64,000 nucleotides of DNA from Leptospira abararensis. Its GTDB lineage: Bacteria > Spirochaetota > Leptospiria > Leptospirales > Leptospiraceae. Made by a program: the position numbers and the translations under genes. This document shows positions 8,516 through 17,872 of this stretch, piece by piece. Within the stretch, counting starts at the first letter, position 1. Every line of letters begins with the position of its first letter. The notes beneath the pieces were generated by a model. It was given only the letters and a program-made list of their open reading frames with translations. It was not told where the DNA came from and did no database searches. The stretch spans positions 1 through 64,000 of the forward strand of contig NZ_JAFFPR010000055.1 of assembly GCF_016918735.1 (NCBI RefSeq), given 5' to 3'.

Positions 8516-11500
8516 ATGCGAATCCAAAAACAACTTTACCTTCTTTCTTTTCTAACCCTCTTCACAAGCCATTGTACCTTATTTGCTCCAGGAAACTCTG
8601 GGCAAGACTTTAGTCTCTTTGCCTTCTTATTCGGATTAGTTGGCGGTTCGCCTAGTTCTTCACAGAATTTAACTCCAGGTACCGCAGTCGACCTGTCAGG
8701 TGATGGAAAGCCGGATGGGACCTTAGTAGATTCCGATGGGGACGGGGTCTCCGATGGAATCAATCTCACCGGTGGCACAACACCGAACCTTCTCTTAATC
8801 GATACCAACGGAGATGGAATTCCTGATGCGGTCGATTCTAATGGAGACGGATTACCAGACTATTATATCAGTCTGAACCCACCAGGTTTTCTGACCACGG
8901 GGCCTGGCGGAACAGGAAATCCCGTTGTCATCATCGTCGATGGCAGCGGCAAGCCAATTGGATTTGATACCGATGGAGACGGAACTCCGAATGACATTGC
9001 GATTGTCTCAATCTTAAGTGATACCACTCCTCCAACCATCACTAGTTCTTTGTTAACTGGTATTTACTCAACAACACAAACCACAACCCTCGCTTGTGCT
9101 GACAATAAAGCACCGGGTTCCATTGTGTATACTCTAGATACATCGACTCCCGCTTTCTCTCCAAAGAATGGTGTGGTGATTGCCACCTCTTCCAAAGCCA
9201 TTTCTTTATCCACGGAAGGATCCCATACTTTGAATGCAATTTGTCGGGACTTAGCGGGAAATCTATCTGCACCAATTAACATTGTTTATACGATCGATAC
9301 CAAAATCCCAGCGCTTGCAATTGTAAGTCAGTCTTCATTAGCGATTAGTTCCCAAGCCAATGCCATAGCCAGTTCCACGGCTACTTGGAGATCTGACAGA
9401 TCAGGATCTTTTACGGTTCGAGAAGGAAGTTCTTGTGATACGGGGACTATTGCGACTACGGGATCGGTCACTGCGAGTTTAGACCAAGGGTTTGTTCGTT
9501 CTCATACCCATTTTACTGGCGAAGGTACAAAGACCTACCGCATCTGTGTCACAGGAAGCAATGGACTGACGGGATTTGCCTCAGTCACTTTACAAAGAGA
9601 CGATACAGCACCTATAGTGACTGCAAATCCAGGTGCAGGAAATTATGAAACGACAACTTCGGTTTCTCTTTCTTGTTCTGATACTGGCGGATCAGGTTGT
9701 GATCAGATCGCCTATGCTGTACAAGCTGGTTCAACGCCTGCAAACCCGGCCATCCAAGGAACTACGGGAACTGTTTCCAGTGGAACTTTATACACAGCCG
9801 CCATTGCAATGACCGATGGCTCTGTCACCTATACAAAGTTTGTGGCTCGTGACAAAGCAGGAAACGTTTCGAATGTCGATACGGCAAACTATACAGTGGA
9901 TACTCAAGTCGCCACAATCACGGTCAACTCGCATACCGCTTCCATAAATGGAGTTTCAAATGTTTCCCTCAGTTGGCAAAGTTCTAAGGCAGGAACCTAT
10001 CAAATCCGATTGGGCGGAACTAGCTGTGCGAATGGAACTACCCTCACAAATACTGGCTCCAATGCCAATGTAACCGGAAGCATTGTAGCAACCACCGACA
10101 CATCCACTACGATTGCCAATACCCACTTTGTCGAAGGTGACAATACCGTCCGCATTTGTGTGGCAAATTTAATTGATAGTTTTGGATCCACCACTCGCAC
10201 TACCAAGAAAGATACAACAGCTCCCGTCTTAGCCATGGCCTCACCCTCTGGATCAGGGCCCTTTGCTTCGGGAACCCAACTCCAACTCAGTTGTTCGGAC
10301 ACTGGCGGATCTGGATGCGATAAAGTCATCTACACTCTCAATGGCACAGAACCAGCGTTTGATGGAAGTGGTGCGATAACTAATGGAACTTTATATTCCT
10401 CGCCAGTAGCACTTTCCAATGGAAGCAACCAAGTAAAGTATTTGGCACGCGACTTGGCAGGAAACTTAAGCACAGTTGGGAACCAAAGTTTCCATATTGG
10501 TCCACCGGATGCCCCTACCTTTGTAGAAGCACAAGCTGGCGGAACCAGTGCAGTGGTTCAGTGGTGGCCGGTTACGGGTGCTAAAACGTACACAGTGTAC
10601 TACGGAACAAGTCCAGGTGTGACGACGGAGTCAACAAGTTTTGGGCCAGTGACAGATCCTTATGCGACTGTTACAGGACTAAGTGGTGAAACACTATATT
10701 ACTTTAGGGTGGTGGCGAGTAATTTGATAGGCAATAGTCCGATTTCTTTATTAGAATCATTTGCATATACGAGTGCGATCCCGCCGGGGACAAATTCGAC
10801 AGGGTTACATGTCGATATTTCGGCGGGGCAAGGATTTGCATCAGGAGATTTTCCGAATGCATATATCGATAGGAAAAACCGAAAACTACTTGCAGTGACT
10901 TGGAATAATTTTAATAACTATAAACCTAGTCTATTTAGATGCAACCTAGACGGCACAAACTGTAGTCATTCTGATGTTTCCGCAGCCCAGGGGAATGGTT
11001 CGGCTAGTTTTCCTCATTACCCAGTTGGGGTAGTTGATGCTGTAAACGAAAAACTTTTGGTCGTGGTTCAAAACTATCAAAACAATAATAATAAATCTAG
11101 TCTATTCCGATGTAATTTGGATGGATCAGATTGTTCGCATATTGATATCTCGGCAGGACAAGGAAGTGGTTCCGGAGGTACTCCTCATGCTGTAATCGAT
11201 CCTTTCGATAACAAGTTACTTGTAGTCACTCGAAACAATACCAGCAATTCTAAATCTAGTCTATTCCGTTGTAACCTAGATGGTACTAATTGCTCTCATA
11301 CTGATATATCAGCAGGACAAGGTACTGGTTCTGGTTATAATCCCTATGCAGTGATTGATGCTATAAATAAAAAGTTACTAGTAATCACTCGTAATAATGC
11401 AAATAATAATGAACCAGGATTATTTCGATGCAACTTAGATGGAACAAATTGTAATTACTCAAATATCTCGGAAGGACAGGTAACTGATCCCCAACATGGC

Positions 11501-11911
11501 TCACATGCAATTGTCGATACTATTAATAAAAAGTTGCTCGTTGTTACACGCAATGCTTTAAATAACAATAAACCTAGTCTGATTCGCTGTAATTTGGACG
11601 GAACAAATTGTACGTACTCAGATATTTCCGCAGGGCAAGGAAGTGATTCTGGTTTATTTCCTCATGTGGTGATTGATATGGTAAATAGGAAACTTCTAAT
11701 TGTGACTCGAAGCATTCCAAATAACAACAACCTAAGTCTATTCCGTTGTAATCTAGATGGCACTAATTGTACGCACTCAGATATTTCCGCAGGGCAAGGC
11801 AGTTATTCTGGACAATATTTAAGTCCAGTAATCGATCCATTTAGTGGAAAACTCTTAATCGTTACACGCAACAATGCCAATTCCAGCAAACCCTCCCTCT
11901 TCATTTGGTAA
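8516..11911 (+). CDS. Large multidomain lipoprotein with seven propeller-like repeats
   Basis: 1131 residues. Signal peptide ending at Cys20 (LFTSHC; His at -1 is unusual). Residues 59-160 contain DxDGDGxxD-type calcium-binding repeats (DLSGDGKPDG, DSDGDGVSDG, DTNGDGIPD, DTDGDGTPND), like thrombospondin type 3. Then come three chitobiase-C-terminal/Ig-like modules (about 171-262, 365-460, 567-660), each with a SCSDTGGSGCD or LACAD core and a YTLDTSTPA-type motif. A fibronectin type III-like module spans 662-752 (GAKTYTVYYGTSPG, ETLYYFRVVASN). From about 767 to the end there are seven repeats of roughly 52 residues around LFRCNLDGTNCSH and DISAGQG. Probably a surface adhesin-like protein; the ligand is unknown. 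Confidence 0.85.
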   Translation: MRIQKQLYLLSFLTLFTSHCTLFAPGNSGQDFSLFAFLFGLVGGSPSSSQNLTPGTAVDLSGDGKPDGTLVDSDGDGVSDGINLTGGTTPNLLLIDTNGDGIPDAVDSNGDGLPDYYISLNPPGFLTTGPGGTGNPVVIIVDGSGKPIGFDTDGDGTPNDIAIVSILSDTTPPTITSSLLTGIYSTTQTTTLACADNKAPGSIVYTLDTSTPAFSPKNGVVIATSSKAISLSTEGSHTLNAICRDLAGNLSAPINIVYTIDTKIPALAIVSQSSLAISSQANAIASSTATWRSDRSGSFTVREGSSCDTGTIATTGSVTASLDQGFVRSHTHFTGEGTKTYRICVTGSNGLTGFASVTLQRDDTAPIVTANPGAGNYETTTSVSLSCSDTGGSGCDQIAYAVQAGSTPANPAIQGTTGTVSSGTLYTAAIAMTDGSVTYTKFVARDKAGNVSNVDTANYTVDTQVATITVNSHTASINGVSNVSLSWQSSKAGTYQIRLGGTSCANGTTLTNTGSNANVTGSIVATTDTSTTIANTHFVEGDNTVRICVANLIDSFGSTTRTTKKDTTAPVLAMASPSGSGPFASGTQLQLSCSDTGGSGCDKVIYTLNGTEPAFDGSGAITNGTLYSSPVALSNGSNQVKYLARDLAGNLSTVGNQSFHIGPPDAPTFVEAQAGGTSAVVQWWPVTGAKTYTVYYGTSPGVTTESTSFGPVTDPYATVTGLSGETLYYFRVVASNLIGNSPISLLESFAYTSAIPPGTNSTGLHVDISAGQGFASGDFPNAYIDRKNRKLLAVTWNNFNNYKPSLFRCNLDGTNCSHSDVSAAQGNGSASFPHYPVGVVDAVNEKLLVVVQNYQNNNNKSSLFRCNLDGSDCSHIDISAGQGSGSGGTPHAVIDPFDNKLLVVTRNNTSNSKSSLFRCNLDGTNCSHTDISAGQGTGSGYNPYAVIDAINKKLLVITRNNANNNEPGLFRCNLDGTNCNYSNISEGQVTDPQHGSHAIVDTINKKLLVVTRNALNNNKPSLIRCNLDGTNCTYSDISAGQGSDSGLFPHVVIDMVNRKLLIVTRSIPNNNNLSLFRCNLDGTNCTHSDISAGQGSYSGQYLSPVIDPFSGKLLIVTRNNANSSKPSLFIW
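10814..11911 (+). repeat. Seven tandem coding repeats (about 156 bp each)
   Basis: Repeats run DISAGQG...AVID..NKKLLVVTRNN.NNNKPSLFRCNLDGTNCSH. The seventh ends in SLFIW at the C-terminus and the first begins with DISAGQG, so the unit is circularly permuted across the ends. The number (seven), length (about 50 residues) and beta-rich pattern fit a seven-bladed propeller closed by strand exchange. Nucleotide identity between copies is moderate, so they are old duplications. Confidence 0.75.
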
Positions 11912-11925
11912 CCAATTCCACACCA

Positions 11926-12038
11926 GGGATCGGTAGGGCTTGGTCTCACACGACTTGGGTGAGACAGGACAGCGCACCCCGGAGGAGCCCAATCGGTTTT
12001 GGATTCAATGTCGATCACCTAACTGATTCGAGGCGCAC
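11926..12038 (+). repeat. Dispersed structured repeat, copy A
   Basis: Shares with 19738-19847 the order GGGATC.GTAGGGC, hairpin, AGCGCACCCCGGAGGAGCCC (11971-11990), TCGGTTTTG, a variable linker, CACCTAAC..ATTCGAGGCGCAC. The hairpin in this copy is TCTCAC (11944-11949) with GTGAGA (11959-11964); the other copy has a different sequence that also pairs. It begins 14 bases after the stop of the large lipoprotein gene and has no coding potential that I trust. Flanking 12039-12331 otherwise holds only the operator-like site at 12194. Confidence 0.7.
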
Positions 12039-12193
12039 AGAACTTTTGATCCTGTCTTAGAGCAAAACTGATTCAGTGAATGAAAAGCCAAAAATTAGAT
12101 TAACCAAATTATCCCTTTCAACTCGATTCAAGAACCAAAAATCCCATTCATCCTTCCGATCCCACCTTTATCATGTTGACTTTATTTTCATTA

Positions 12194-12209
12194 TTGAGAG
12201 AACTATCAA
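12194..12209. promoter_or_regulatory. Operator-like inverted repeat (TetR site 1)
   Basis: TTGA-GAGAACTA-TCAA, extended to a perfect 13-bp inverted repeat (12185-12197 with 12206-12218). The same TTGAGAGA-N4-TCA layout occurs at 17610 and 18550, next to the flavin hydroxylase operon and tetR. A possible -35 box, TTGACT, is at 12176-12181. It lies about 120 bases before the SnoaL-like gene. Confidence 0.5.
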
Positions 12210-12331
12210 TAATGAAAAACGTTCAATTATAGGATTTTATTTCTATAATCCGCTAACAAGTGGATTTAGGTTTTGCCTCGGATAACCACTACCTAGTCCT
12301 TGGATTCTATTGTTAATTTCTCATAAAAAAT

Positions 12332-13069
12332 ATGGATAAGACTGTTATGGATATTTTAAACCAATATAGAAAAAGAGGGTTCCTCCTCACGGCTTTGTTT
12401 CTAACACTAATCCTTAACACATCAATCTTCTCCCAGAGTGAAAATTTCACTTCTGTTTTGGCGAAATCTGAAATTGCCACAAATGTTTCCTCGTTTTCTT
12501 ATCGAGACCAAGCCAGGTGGGCCGAGCTGCGAGACCTCTTCACTCAGGATGCAAAGATATCGATCAGTTGGTATGAGGGAACCGTGGATGGTTTTGTAGA
12601 GCGATCACGTCGCATGGTAGAAGAAGGTGCACCTGCCACCAAACACTGGATCTCCTCACCAAGAATCACCGTTTGTGGCAACCGTGCCTTAAGCGAAGCC
12701 GATGTCATCATCATGATACGTAGCAGTGCGGGACCGATCGATCTGGATGTAACCTCATACACAAGGTTTTACGACCAATTTGAGTTGGGAGATGATGGTA
12801 TTTGGCGGATACACAAAAGAACCGGCATCTACGAAAAAGATCGTATCGATAGTGTTAGTCCCTCTTTTTTATTTTGGGTTACTTACCTCTTTATGCCTCT
12901 CGGCAAATACCCGAAAGAGTTTCGCCATTTAGCCTTTGGATTGGAACGTAATGGCCTTTCGATTATGCCGAACGTTGTCACGTCTGGTAGCGAAAGGGAG
13001 CGGACTCTGAAACAAAAAGCCTGGGAGTGGAGCGGTTGTTCTGCGACCTTAGATGCAAGACAACCATAA
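12332..13069 (+). CDS. SnoaL-like (NTF2-fold) protein with signal peptide
   Basis: 245 residues; an alternative ATG at 12347 would give MDILNQYRKRG. A hydrophobic segment (FLLTALFLTLILNTSIFSQ) suggests export or membrane anchoring. The body matches the SnoaL-like/NTF2 fold: FSYRDQARWAELRDLFTQDA, ISWYEGTVDGFVERSRRMV, KHWISSPRITVCGNRALSEA, TRFYDQFELGDDGIWRIHKR. Proteins of this fold often accompany aromatic or polyketide catabolic enzymes as isomerases or hydratases. It converges on the SDR gene with an 11-base gap and has an operator-like site upstream matching the catabolic operon. It is probably part of that regulon. Substrate unknown. Confidence 0.75.
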   Translation: MDKTVMDILNQYRKRGFLLTALFLTLILNTSIFSQSENFTSVLAKSEIATNVSSFSYRDQARWAELRDLFTQDAKISISWYEGTVDGFVERSRRMVEEGAPATKHWISSPRITVCGNRALSEADVIIMIRSSAGPIDLDVTSYTRFYDQFELGDDGIWRIHKRTGIYEKDRIDSVSPSFLFWVTYLFMPLGKYPKEFRHLAFGLERNGLSIMPNVVTSGSERERTLKQKAWEWSGCSATLDARQP

Positions 13070-13080
13070 ATAAAAAAGGG

Positions 13081-13905
13081 TCAAACCACTTTTGCTTTAG
13101 CGATCACCTTAGAAAAAAATCTAGGGAAATTTTTATGCAAAAAGATGGCAAATTTTTCCTTGGGCCTTGCTATCACCGATTCCAGTTTGCCAGAAACAAT
13201 GGCTGAAAGAATTTGATTGGCACAAGTTTGAACATCGATCCCCTCCTCGATCCCTGGATCAATCTTTCCATGTTTGGAACCATCTCCCGAAAAAGCGTTT
13301 TCTGAAATTTTTGTTTTGATGAATCCAGGATAAATCAATGTTACTTTTAGATTTTCATTTATGTTTTCTGCTCTGAGTGCTTCATAAAAACCAGTTAATG
13401 CAAATTTAGAAGAAGAGTAACCCGTTCGAAAGGGAACACCGAATTTTCCAGCAATACTTGCAATACTTACGATATGACTTTCTTTTTTATCTCTAAAATA
13501 GGGTAGAACTGCCAAAGACAATGCGATATTACCAAAAAAATTAATATTCATGAGTGATTGGTAGGTGGAAACAGTAGTTTCATGTGCCAGAGACCTTTGG
13601 CTAATTCCTCCATTATTGATTAGAATATCAATCCGTCCAAATTTTTGAATTACCAAAGAAGGTAATTCATTTAACATATTATAATTTTCTAAATCAAGAG
13701 GAAGAACCAAAGAGTTTTCTTCTTTCCATTCAGACTCATCTCTTACTCGGATTAATTCATCTTTTCGTCTAGCGGATAGAACCAAGTTTGCACCGGAATT
13801 CTTTAGCGAATGAACCAAAGCCTCACCGATTCCTGATGAGGCTCCCGTGATCCAAACCACTTTGTCTTTCCAAAAAGGATATGTTTTTCCTTCTTGAAAT
13901 TTCAT
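13081..13905 (-). CDS. Short-chain dehydrogenase/reductase
   Basis: 274 residues. Classical SDR: nucleotide-binding TGASSGIG (20-27), NNGG (97-100), catalytic Ser150 and Tyr163-x3-Lys167 in GYSSSK. The SARRKDEL segment after strand 2 suggests NADP preference. The layout resembles DHRS7-like SDRs acting on ketones or alcohols. It is the last gene of the catabolic operon; its start overlaps the stop of the fumarylacetoacetase-family gene by four bases (translational coupling). Likely reduces or oxidises an intermediate of that pathway; the substrate cannot be read from sequence. Confidence 0.88.
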   Translation of the reverse strand: MKFQEGKTYPFWKDKVVWITGASSGIGEALVHSLKNSGANLVLSARRKDELIRVRDESEWKEENSLVLPLDLENYNMLNELPSLVIQKFGRIDILINNGGISQRSLAHETTVSTYQSLMNINFFGNIALSLAVLPYFRDKKESHIVSIASIAGKFGVPFRTGYSSSKFALTGFYEALRAENINENLKVTLIYPGFIKTKISENAFSGDGSKHGKIDPGIEEGIDVQTCANQILSAIVSGKLESVIARPKEKFAIFLHKNFPRFFSKVIAKAKVV

Positions 13906-14852
13906 GATTCTTGAACCACCAGTAATTCCTGATCACCTAAATCAATTCTGCGATCTGCAGTTCGGATGGAAGATTTAATTTTATCTCCAGGTTTTAGATA
14001 CTCTGATCGTTTCAATTGCCCAGTAATAAACAATTGCCATTTCTTTTTCTCCGGAAGGAGGGCCCCAATTTTTTGTAATAACTTTCCAGGGGCTCGGAGT
14101 GCACAACCAGAAGGTGTTCCCGTAAGGAGTACATCTCCTGGATTTAAATTGCAAAAACGAGATAACTCTTGGATCGATTCAGCCGGTGGAAAAACCAAAC
14201 TTGAAATGGTATCATGTTGTCTGACCCTATCGTTTACGAGTAAGGTAAGTTCTAAACTTCCTAAAAGTGAAAAATCGCCTTCCTCTAAAACGGCAAGGAC
14301 TGGTCCTGCCGGTAAAAAACTACGGTATGATTTTCCTTTGTACCATTGTAATTGCGGGAGTTGTATATCTCTTGCCGAAACATCATTTGCCATAAACAAG
14401 GCAGATACATATTCAGAAATATTCCCAGAATGAATCTCCACAGGACGATTGATTGTTTTACCAAATACTAACCCTAGTTCGATTTCATAATCTAATAGTC
14501 GAACCTGCTTTGGGCGGATCACTTCTCCTATTGGTGGAGAAAGAGAGGCATCGGATTTTGTGAAAAATAAATTATATGATTTTTCGTCAGGATCCAATCC
14601 TGATTCAATCAAATGTTGTCTGTAATTGGCCCCTTGGCAAATGATTTGGCACGGGGCTGTGATTGGTGAGAGGATCTGAACTTCTTTCAGTTGATACACA
14701 GGAGAATCTGGCAAAACAGGTTTTGCCTTTATGAATTCTAAAAATTCACTTGTGGTCAAATCTCCAATACCCAGTGGAATCGCTTTCCCATGTTCAGACT
14801 TAGCCCAATCGATTTTTTGATCCTTCTCAAAACGTATATAATTCTTAGCCAT
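13902..14852 (-). CDS. Fumarylacetoacetate hydrolase-family protein
   Basis: 316 residues. FAH-fold enzyme: QGANYRQHL, metal-binding Glu123 and Glu125 in DYEIELG and Asp157 in [23 protein letters not shown], then the C-terminal [15 protein letters not shown]. The family includes fumarylpyruvate and acylpyruvate hydrolases and the 2-hydroxyhepta-2,4-diene-1,7-dioate isomerases of meta-cleavage pathways. In this operon, next to an extradiol-type dioxygenase, it would hydrolyse or isomerise the ring-cleavage product. Cytoplasmic, Mg/Mn dependent by family. The start lies 17 bases after the preceding gene's stop. Confidence 0.88.
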   Translation of the reverse strand: MAKNYIRFEKDQKIDWAKSEHGKAIPLGIGDLTTSEFLEFIKAKPVLPDSPVYQLKEVQILSPITAPCQIICQGANYRQHLIESGLDPDEKSYNLFFTKSDASLSPPIGEVIRPKQVRLLDYEIELGLVFGKTINRPVEIHSGNISEYVSALFMANDVSARDIQLPQLQWYKGKSYRSFLPAGPVLAVLEEGDFSLLGSLELTLLVNDRVRQHDTISSLVFPPAESIQELSRFCNLNPGDVLLTGTPSGCALRAPGKLLQKIGALLPEKKKWQLFITGQLKRSEYLKPGDKIKSSIRTADRRIDLGDQELLVVQES

Positions 14853-14869
14853 ATAAGATTCCTTTAGTA

Positions 14870-15982
14870 TTAGTATTTAATCCAATTTCTAGGAGAAATT
14901 TTCATCGTTTTTTGGAGTGACAGTAAAGTATCCATGCTAATTTCTTTTCCAGAAAAAATCCCTTTTAATAGTTCTTTTAATTTATGAAAAGATAAAGTTA
15001 AATCCAGAAAGTTTTTTGGCATGTCTTCCCCCCATTGGTACAAACTTTTGCGGTTAATCCAATGATATCCTACGGGAACTGTTTCATCAAACTTATCTCC
15101 GTCTGAATAATGTTCTACGAGCATTCCGGTAGGATCTCTGTGGTAATCAAAAATCTGACTTCCTAAAAGATGCCTTCCAATTCCCCATGCAGATTTCCAA
15201 CCTTTTCCCAGTAACCATTCTCTTCCTTTCGCAACTTCATCTAAATCTTCCAATTCAAAAGCACAATGTTCCAATCGATCATCAATTCCATTAGCAATAA
15301 CGATTGTATGGTGGTCAGTAAGTTTGTCTCCTAAGTTACATCGTAAAAAAACGATTACAGGTTCTTTGAATCCAGGAAGAATTTGAATGTCGGAAGGAAT
15401 AAGGCCAAACGTATCACAATACCACTGAGCATTTTTTAAAAATTCCTGTTTTAGTAATACGGCATGTCCTAATCGAATAACCTTTGCTGGCCCTGACTCA
15501 AAGGGATGTGGCAAATTAATCCTTTCTGTTTTACCCGGTGCGTTCCAAAATTTTTGCCCATACAATTCCGAACTCTTTAACTCTTCAAAAGCCTCAGAGA
15601 ATACTGCGTCCACAGAAAGGCCGGATGGATCGCTTAGATTGACATACGGAAAATCTCCGAATCTTCCCGATGGAAAAAACTTGGCACCTTCTAAAGTTTT
15701 AAGTCTTTCAAATTCTTCCTTCGAAGAAATATAAAAACCCAAGCCAAGTAAAACATCTCGTTTATTTTTTTCAATCGACCAACAAGGAAATCTTGAACTA
15801 TGGCCATGGAACAAAATTCTTTCTTCTGTTTTTTCCAACAATGAAAGGCCAAAATCAAGATAGTAGCGGAGGGAAGACTTTAGGTTTCTTCTGCCTAATC
15901 GAATGTATGCGATATCTTTTGCTTTACTCAAAGGACTGTCGGCTCGCACAGGACAGGCAGAAGGAAATTGTTTTTTTTTCAT
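14870..15982 (-). CDS. Extradiol-type VOC dioxygenase
   Basis: 370 residues with two vicinal-oxygen-chelate modules: N-terminal (about 23-130, [20 protein letters not shown]) and catalytic (about 168-300). The likely iron ligands are His173 (LGHAV), His239 (LEHCAFEL) and Glu290 ([10 protein letters not shown]), the two-His/one-Glu triad of type I extradiol dioxygenases such as 2,3-dihydroxybiphenyl dioxygenase. It follows the flavin hydroxylase with a four-base overlap, so it would cleave the catechol that enzyme makes. The C-terminal 70 residues are not obviously VOC. Ring cleavage is inferred from family and context. Confidence 0.82.
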   Translation of the reverse strand: MKKKQFPSACPVRADSPLSKAKDIAYIRLGRRNLKSSLRYYLDFGLSLLEKTEERILFHGHSSRFPCWSIEKNKRDVLLGLGFYISSKEEFERLKTLEGAKFFPSGRFGDFPYVNLSDPSGLSVDAVFSEAFEELKSSELYGQKFWNAPGKTERINLPHPFESGPAKVIRLGHAVLLKQEFLKNAQWYCDTFGLIPSDIQILPGFKEPVIVFLRCNLGDKLTDHHTIVIANGIDDRLEHCAFELEDLDEVAKGREWLLGKGWKSAWGIGRHLLGSQIFDYHRDPTGMLVEHYSDGDKFDETVPVGYHWINRKSLYQWGEDMPKNFLDLTLSFHKLKELLKGIFSGKEISMDTLLSLQKTMKISPRNWIKY

Positions 15983-17589
15983 AACTTGGAACCTAAGTAT
16001 ATTTGCGAAAAATCTTGAATGGCCTTGTTTGCATTTTCAGAAGAAAAAACAGAAACTACAATTCGATCGGGGCGAACGATCGCAAACCTTTCCATACCAC
16101 CGAAAGCAGAGAAAAAGACGGAAGTTACATCTTCCGCATCAGGTATCAAGGAATCCGATTCTAAGGCAGTTTGTTGCGTTGCCATGTATAACATTTTTCC
16201 ACCCATTTGTTTCCATAGTGATAAGGAGTGAGAATCTAAAATAGAACTAGGGTGTTTGCCAAACCCAACCAAATAGAGAGTTGGCTCAAACAAGTCGTCT
16301 GATAGCTTCCAAGACCCATCATTTAATTTAACCGGTGTTTGCGGAAAAATAGTCCCTGGTGTTAAGACACTTTTTGAGAGTTTGAACCTTTTTAAAAAAA
16401 GACCATGGTTGAACGAATTTTTTGGTCTAATCCTTAAATCCAATAGAAAACGTTTAAGCGGTGTATAATATAAAAATTTAAAAACAATATCACGAAAGAT
16501 CGCTTTCAACTTACTTCTTGTCATAATGACAGAACCTAAAAGAACTGCTAATCGTATTGTTTTGATCGTATGTGGTTTTCTTTCTATATGATAACTGGAA
16601 AGTATTTTAGATGATGCAGAATTCTTTAATACAGCAGCTACCTTCCAAGAAAGATTAAAACTATCTCTCATTCCACTCACCAAACCTTGTCCTGCAAAAG
16701 GAGGTGTTAGGTGAGCAGCATCTCCAAGTAAAAATACTCTCTCCTTACCCATACAGTCTACAACTTTTGCTTGAAATCGATACACTGCGATCCTTTGCAC
16801 TTCCATGGTAGAAACATCTCCCCATGGTTTCATTAGTTCCCGAACCTTACTTGGCTTTTCCATATCTTCTCTTCTCTCACCATTCCGAAGAAGAAATTCC
16901 CACCTCTGCGAACCATTCGGACCTGGCACATGGGCCACTGGCCTTTTCGGATCACAAATAAATTCAACTTTATCCAATGTTTTAGGAGTTTTTGCCACAT
17001 CCAAAATGAGCCAGTCTTCCTTATAGGAAGAACCCTTCAAACTCCAACCTTGTTTTTCTCTTACCCTGCTATGAGCTCCATCACAGCCAAGAAGATAACC
17101 CGTTGTTACCTTACAACCAACTCCTTTCCAACTAACATCAATTATTACTTTTGATTCTGATTCGGTATGAGAATTATATGTGCATTCTGATAAGAGACGG
17201 ACATGAGGAAAACGTTTTAAACCGTTTCTTAAAATTCTCTCCAGTTCGGGTTGGTAAATAGAAACAAGATTTGGATGACCATCAAACGATCCAGCTGAAT
17301 TGATTTTTGCAAAAATTCCGCCAAAAGGAGAAATCATTTCGATGGAGGAAATCGACGGCATACATTTCGAAATCACTTCTCCAAAACCCGCTGCCTGCAA
17401 AATTCGTAGGGCATCCTGATCCAATGAAATGGCTCTAGGGATCTCCAAAATTTCAGGATTTTGATCCACCAAAAGAACAGGAATCCCTTGTAAACCGAGG
17501 AGGTTGGCAGTAAGCACTCCCACTGGCCCTGCACCAATGATTACTACATCAGGAGTCCCTATATTCTCTAAATTGATGTCTCTTTCCAT
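15979..17589 (-). CDS. FAD-dependent aromatic monooxygenase (group A)
   Basis: 536 residues. Class A flavoprotein hydroxylase: N-terminal GxGxxG (IIGAGPVGVLTANL, 16-29), the CDGAHSRVR motif (169-176) and the FAD ribityl-binding GDAAHLTPPFAGQG (289-302). The C-terminal part (about 400-536) is the thioredoxin-like domain seen in MhpA/phenol-hydroxylase-type enzymes. It hydroxylates phenolic rings using NAD(P)H and oxygen. First gene of the operon hydroxylase, VOC dioxygenase, FAH-family, SDR. Upstream lies TTGACA (17638-17643), 16 bases, then TAAATC inside an operator-like repeat at 17610-17625. MhpA-like, but the exact phenol is unknown. Confidence 0.88.
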   Translation of the reverse strand: MERDINLENIGTPDVVIIGAGPVGVLTANLLGLQGIPVLLVDQNPEILEIPRAISLDQDALRILQAAGFGEVISKCMPSISSIEMISPFGGIFAKINSAGSFDGHPNLVSIYQPELERILRNGLKRFPHVRLLSECTYNSHTESESKVIIDVSWKGVGCKVTTGYLLGCDGAHSRVREKQGWSLKGSSYKEDWLILDVAKTPKTLDKVEFICDPKRPVAHVPGPNGSQRWEFLLRNGERREDMEKPSKVRELMKPWGDVSTMEVQRIAVYRFQAKVVDCMGKERVFLLGDAAHLTPPFAGQGLVSGMRDSFNLSWKVAAVLKNSASSKILSSYHIERKPHTIKTIRLAVLLGSVIMTRSKLKAIFRDIVFKFLYYTPLKRFLLDLRIRPKNSFNHGLFLKRFKLSKSVLTPGTIFPQTPVKLNDGSWKLSDDLFEPTLYLVGFGKHPSSILDSHSLSLWKQMGGKMLYMATQQTALESDSLIPDAEDVTSVFFSAFGGMERFAIVRPDRIVVSVFSSENANKAIQDFSQIYLGSKL

Positions 17590-17609
17590 AAATGAAAAAT
17601 ATACTTATT

Positions 17610-17643
17610 TTGAGAGATTTATCAATTATGAATATATTGTCAA
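17610..17643 (-). promoter_or_regulatory. Promoter with TetR operator-like site 2
   Basis: On the minus strand, TTGACA (17638-17643) and TAAATC (17616-17621) are separated by 16 bases. The -10 lies inside TTGA-GAGATTTA-TCAA (17610-17625, plus-strand reading), the same motif as at 12194 and 18550. Binding there would block RNA polymerase. It serves the hydroxylase operon starting at 17589. The rest of 17644-17872 shows no credible gene. Confidence 0.55.
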
Positions 17644-17872
17644 TTACATTTCTCTAGAATGCCACACGATTTAAGGTAATTCCATTAATTTGCAATTTTT
17701 GATGGTATGTCCTGGATAAAGGGTCGAAGTCAGCCCGTATTTTGTGAATATGGAAGTTTGTATGATTAGAGAGATTGTGTTTTACAGGAACGAGAAGGGA
17801 TCTGCGGATAAATTCCAATTCGATCGGAACTGTTTACAGGTGAATTTTCCCGATTCGATTTTGATTCTATTC

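Noticed and set aside
10000..10329. 109-residue minus-strand open frame inside the large lipoprotein gene
   Set aside because: Shadow of a Ser/Thr/Gly-rich coding region; no recognisable domain or ribosome site.
12076..12285. 69-residue plus-strand frame with GTG start in the gap before the SnoaL-like gene
   Set aside because: No ribosome site, no domain, and it contains the operator-like palindrome; more likely regulatory DNA.
13966..14433. 155-residue plus-strand frame
   Set aside because: Antisense to the fumarylacetoacetase-family gene, which has clear catalytic motifs.
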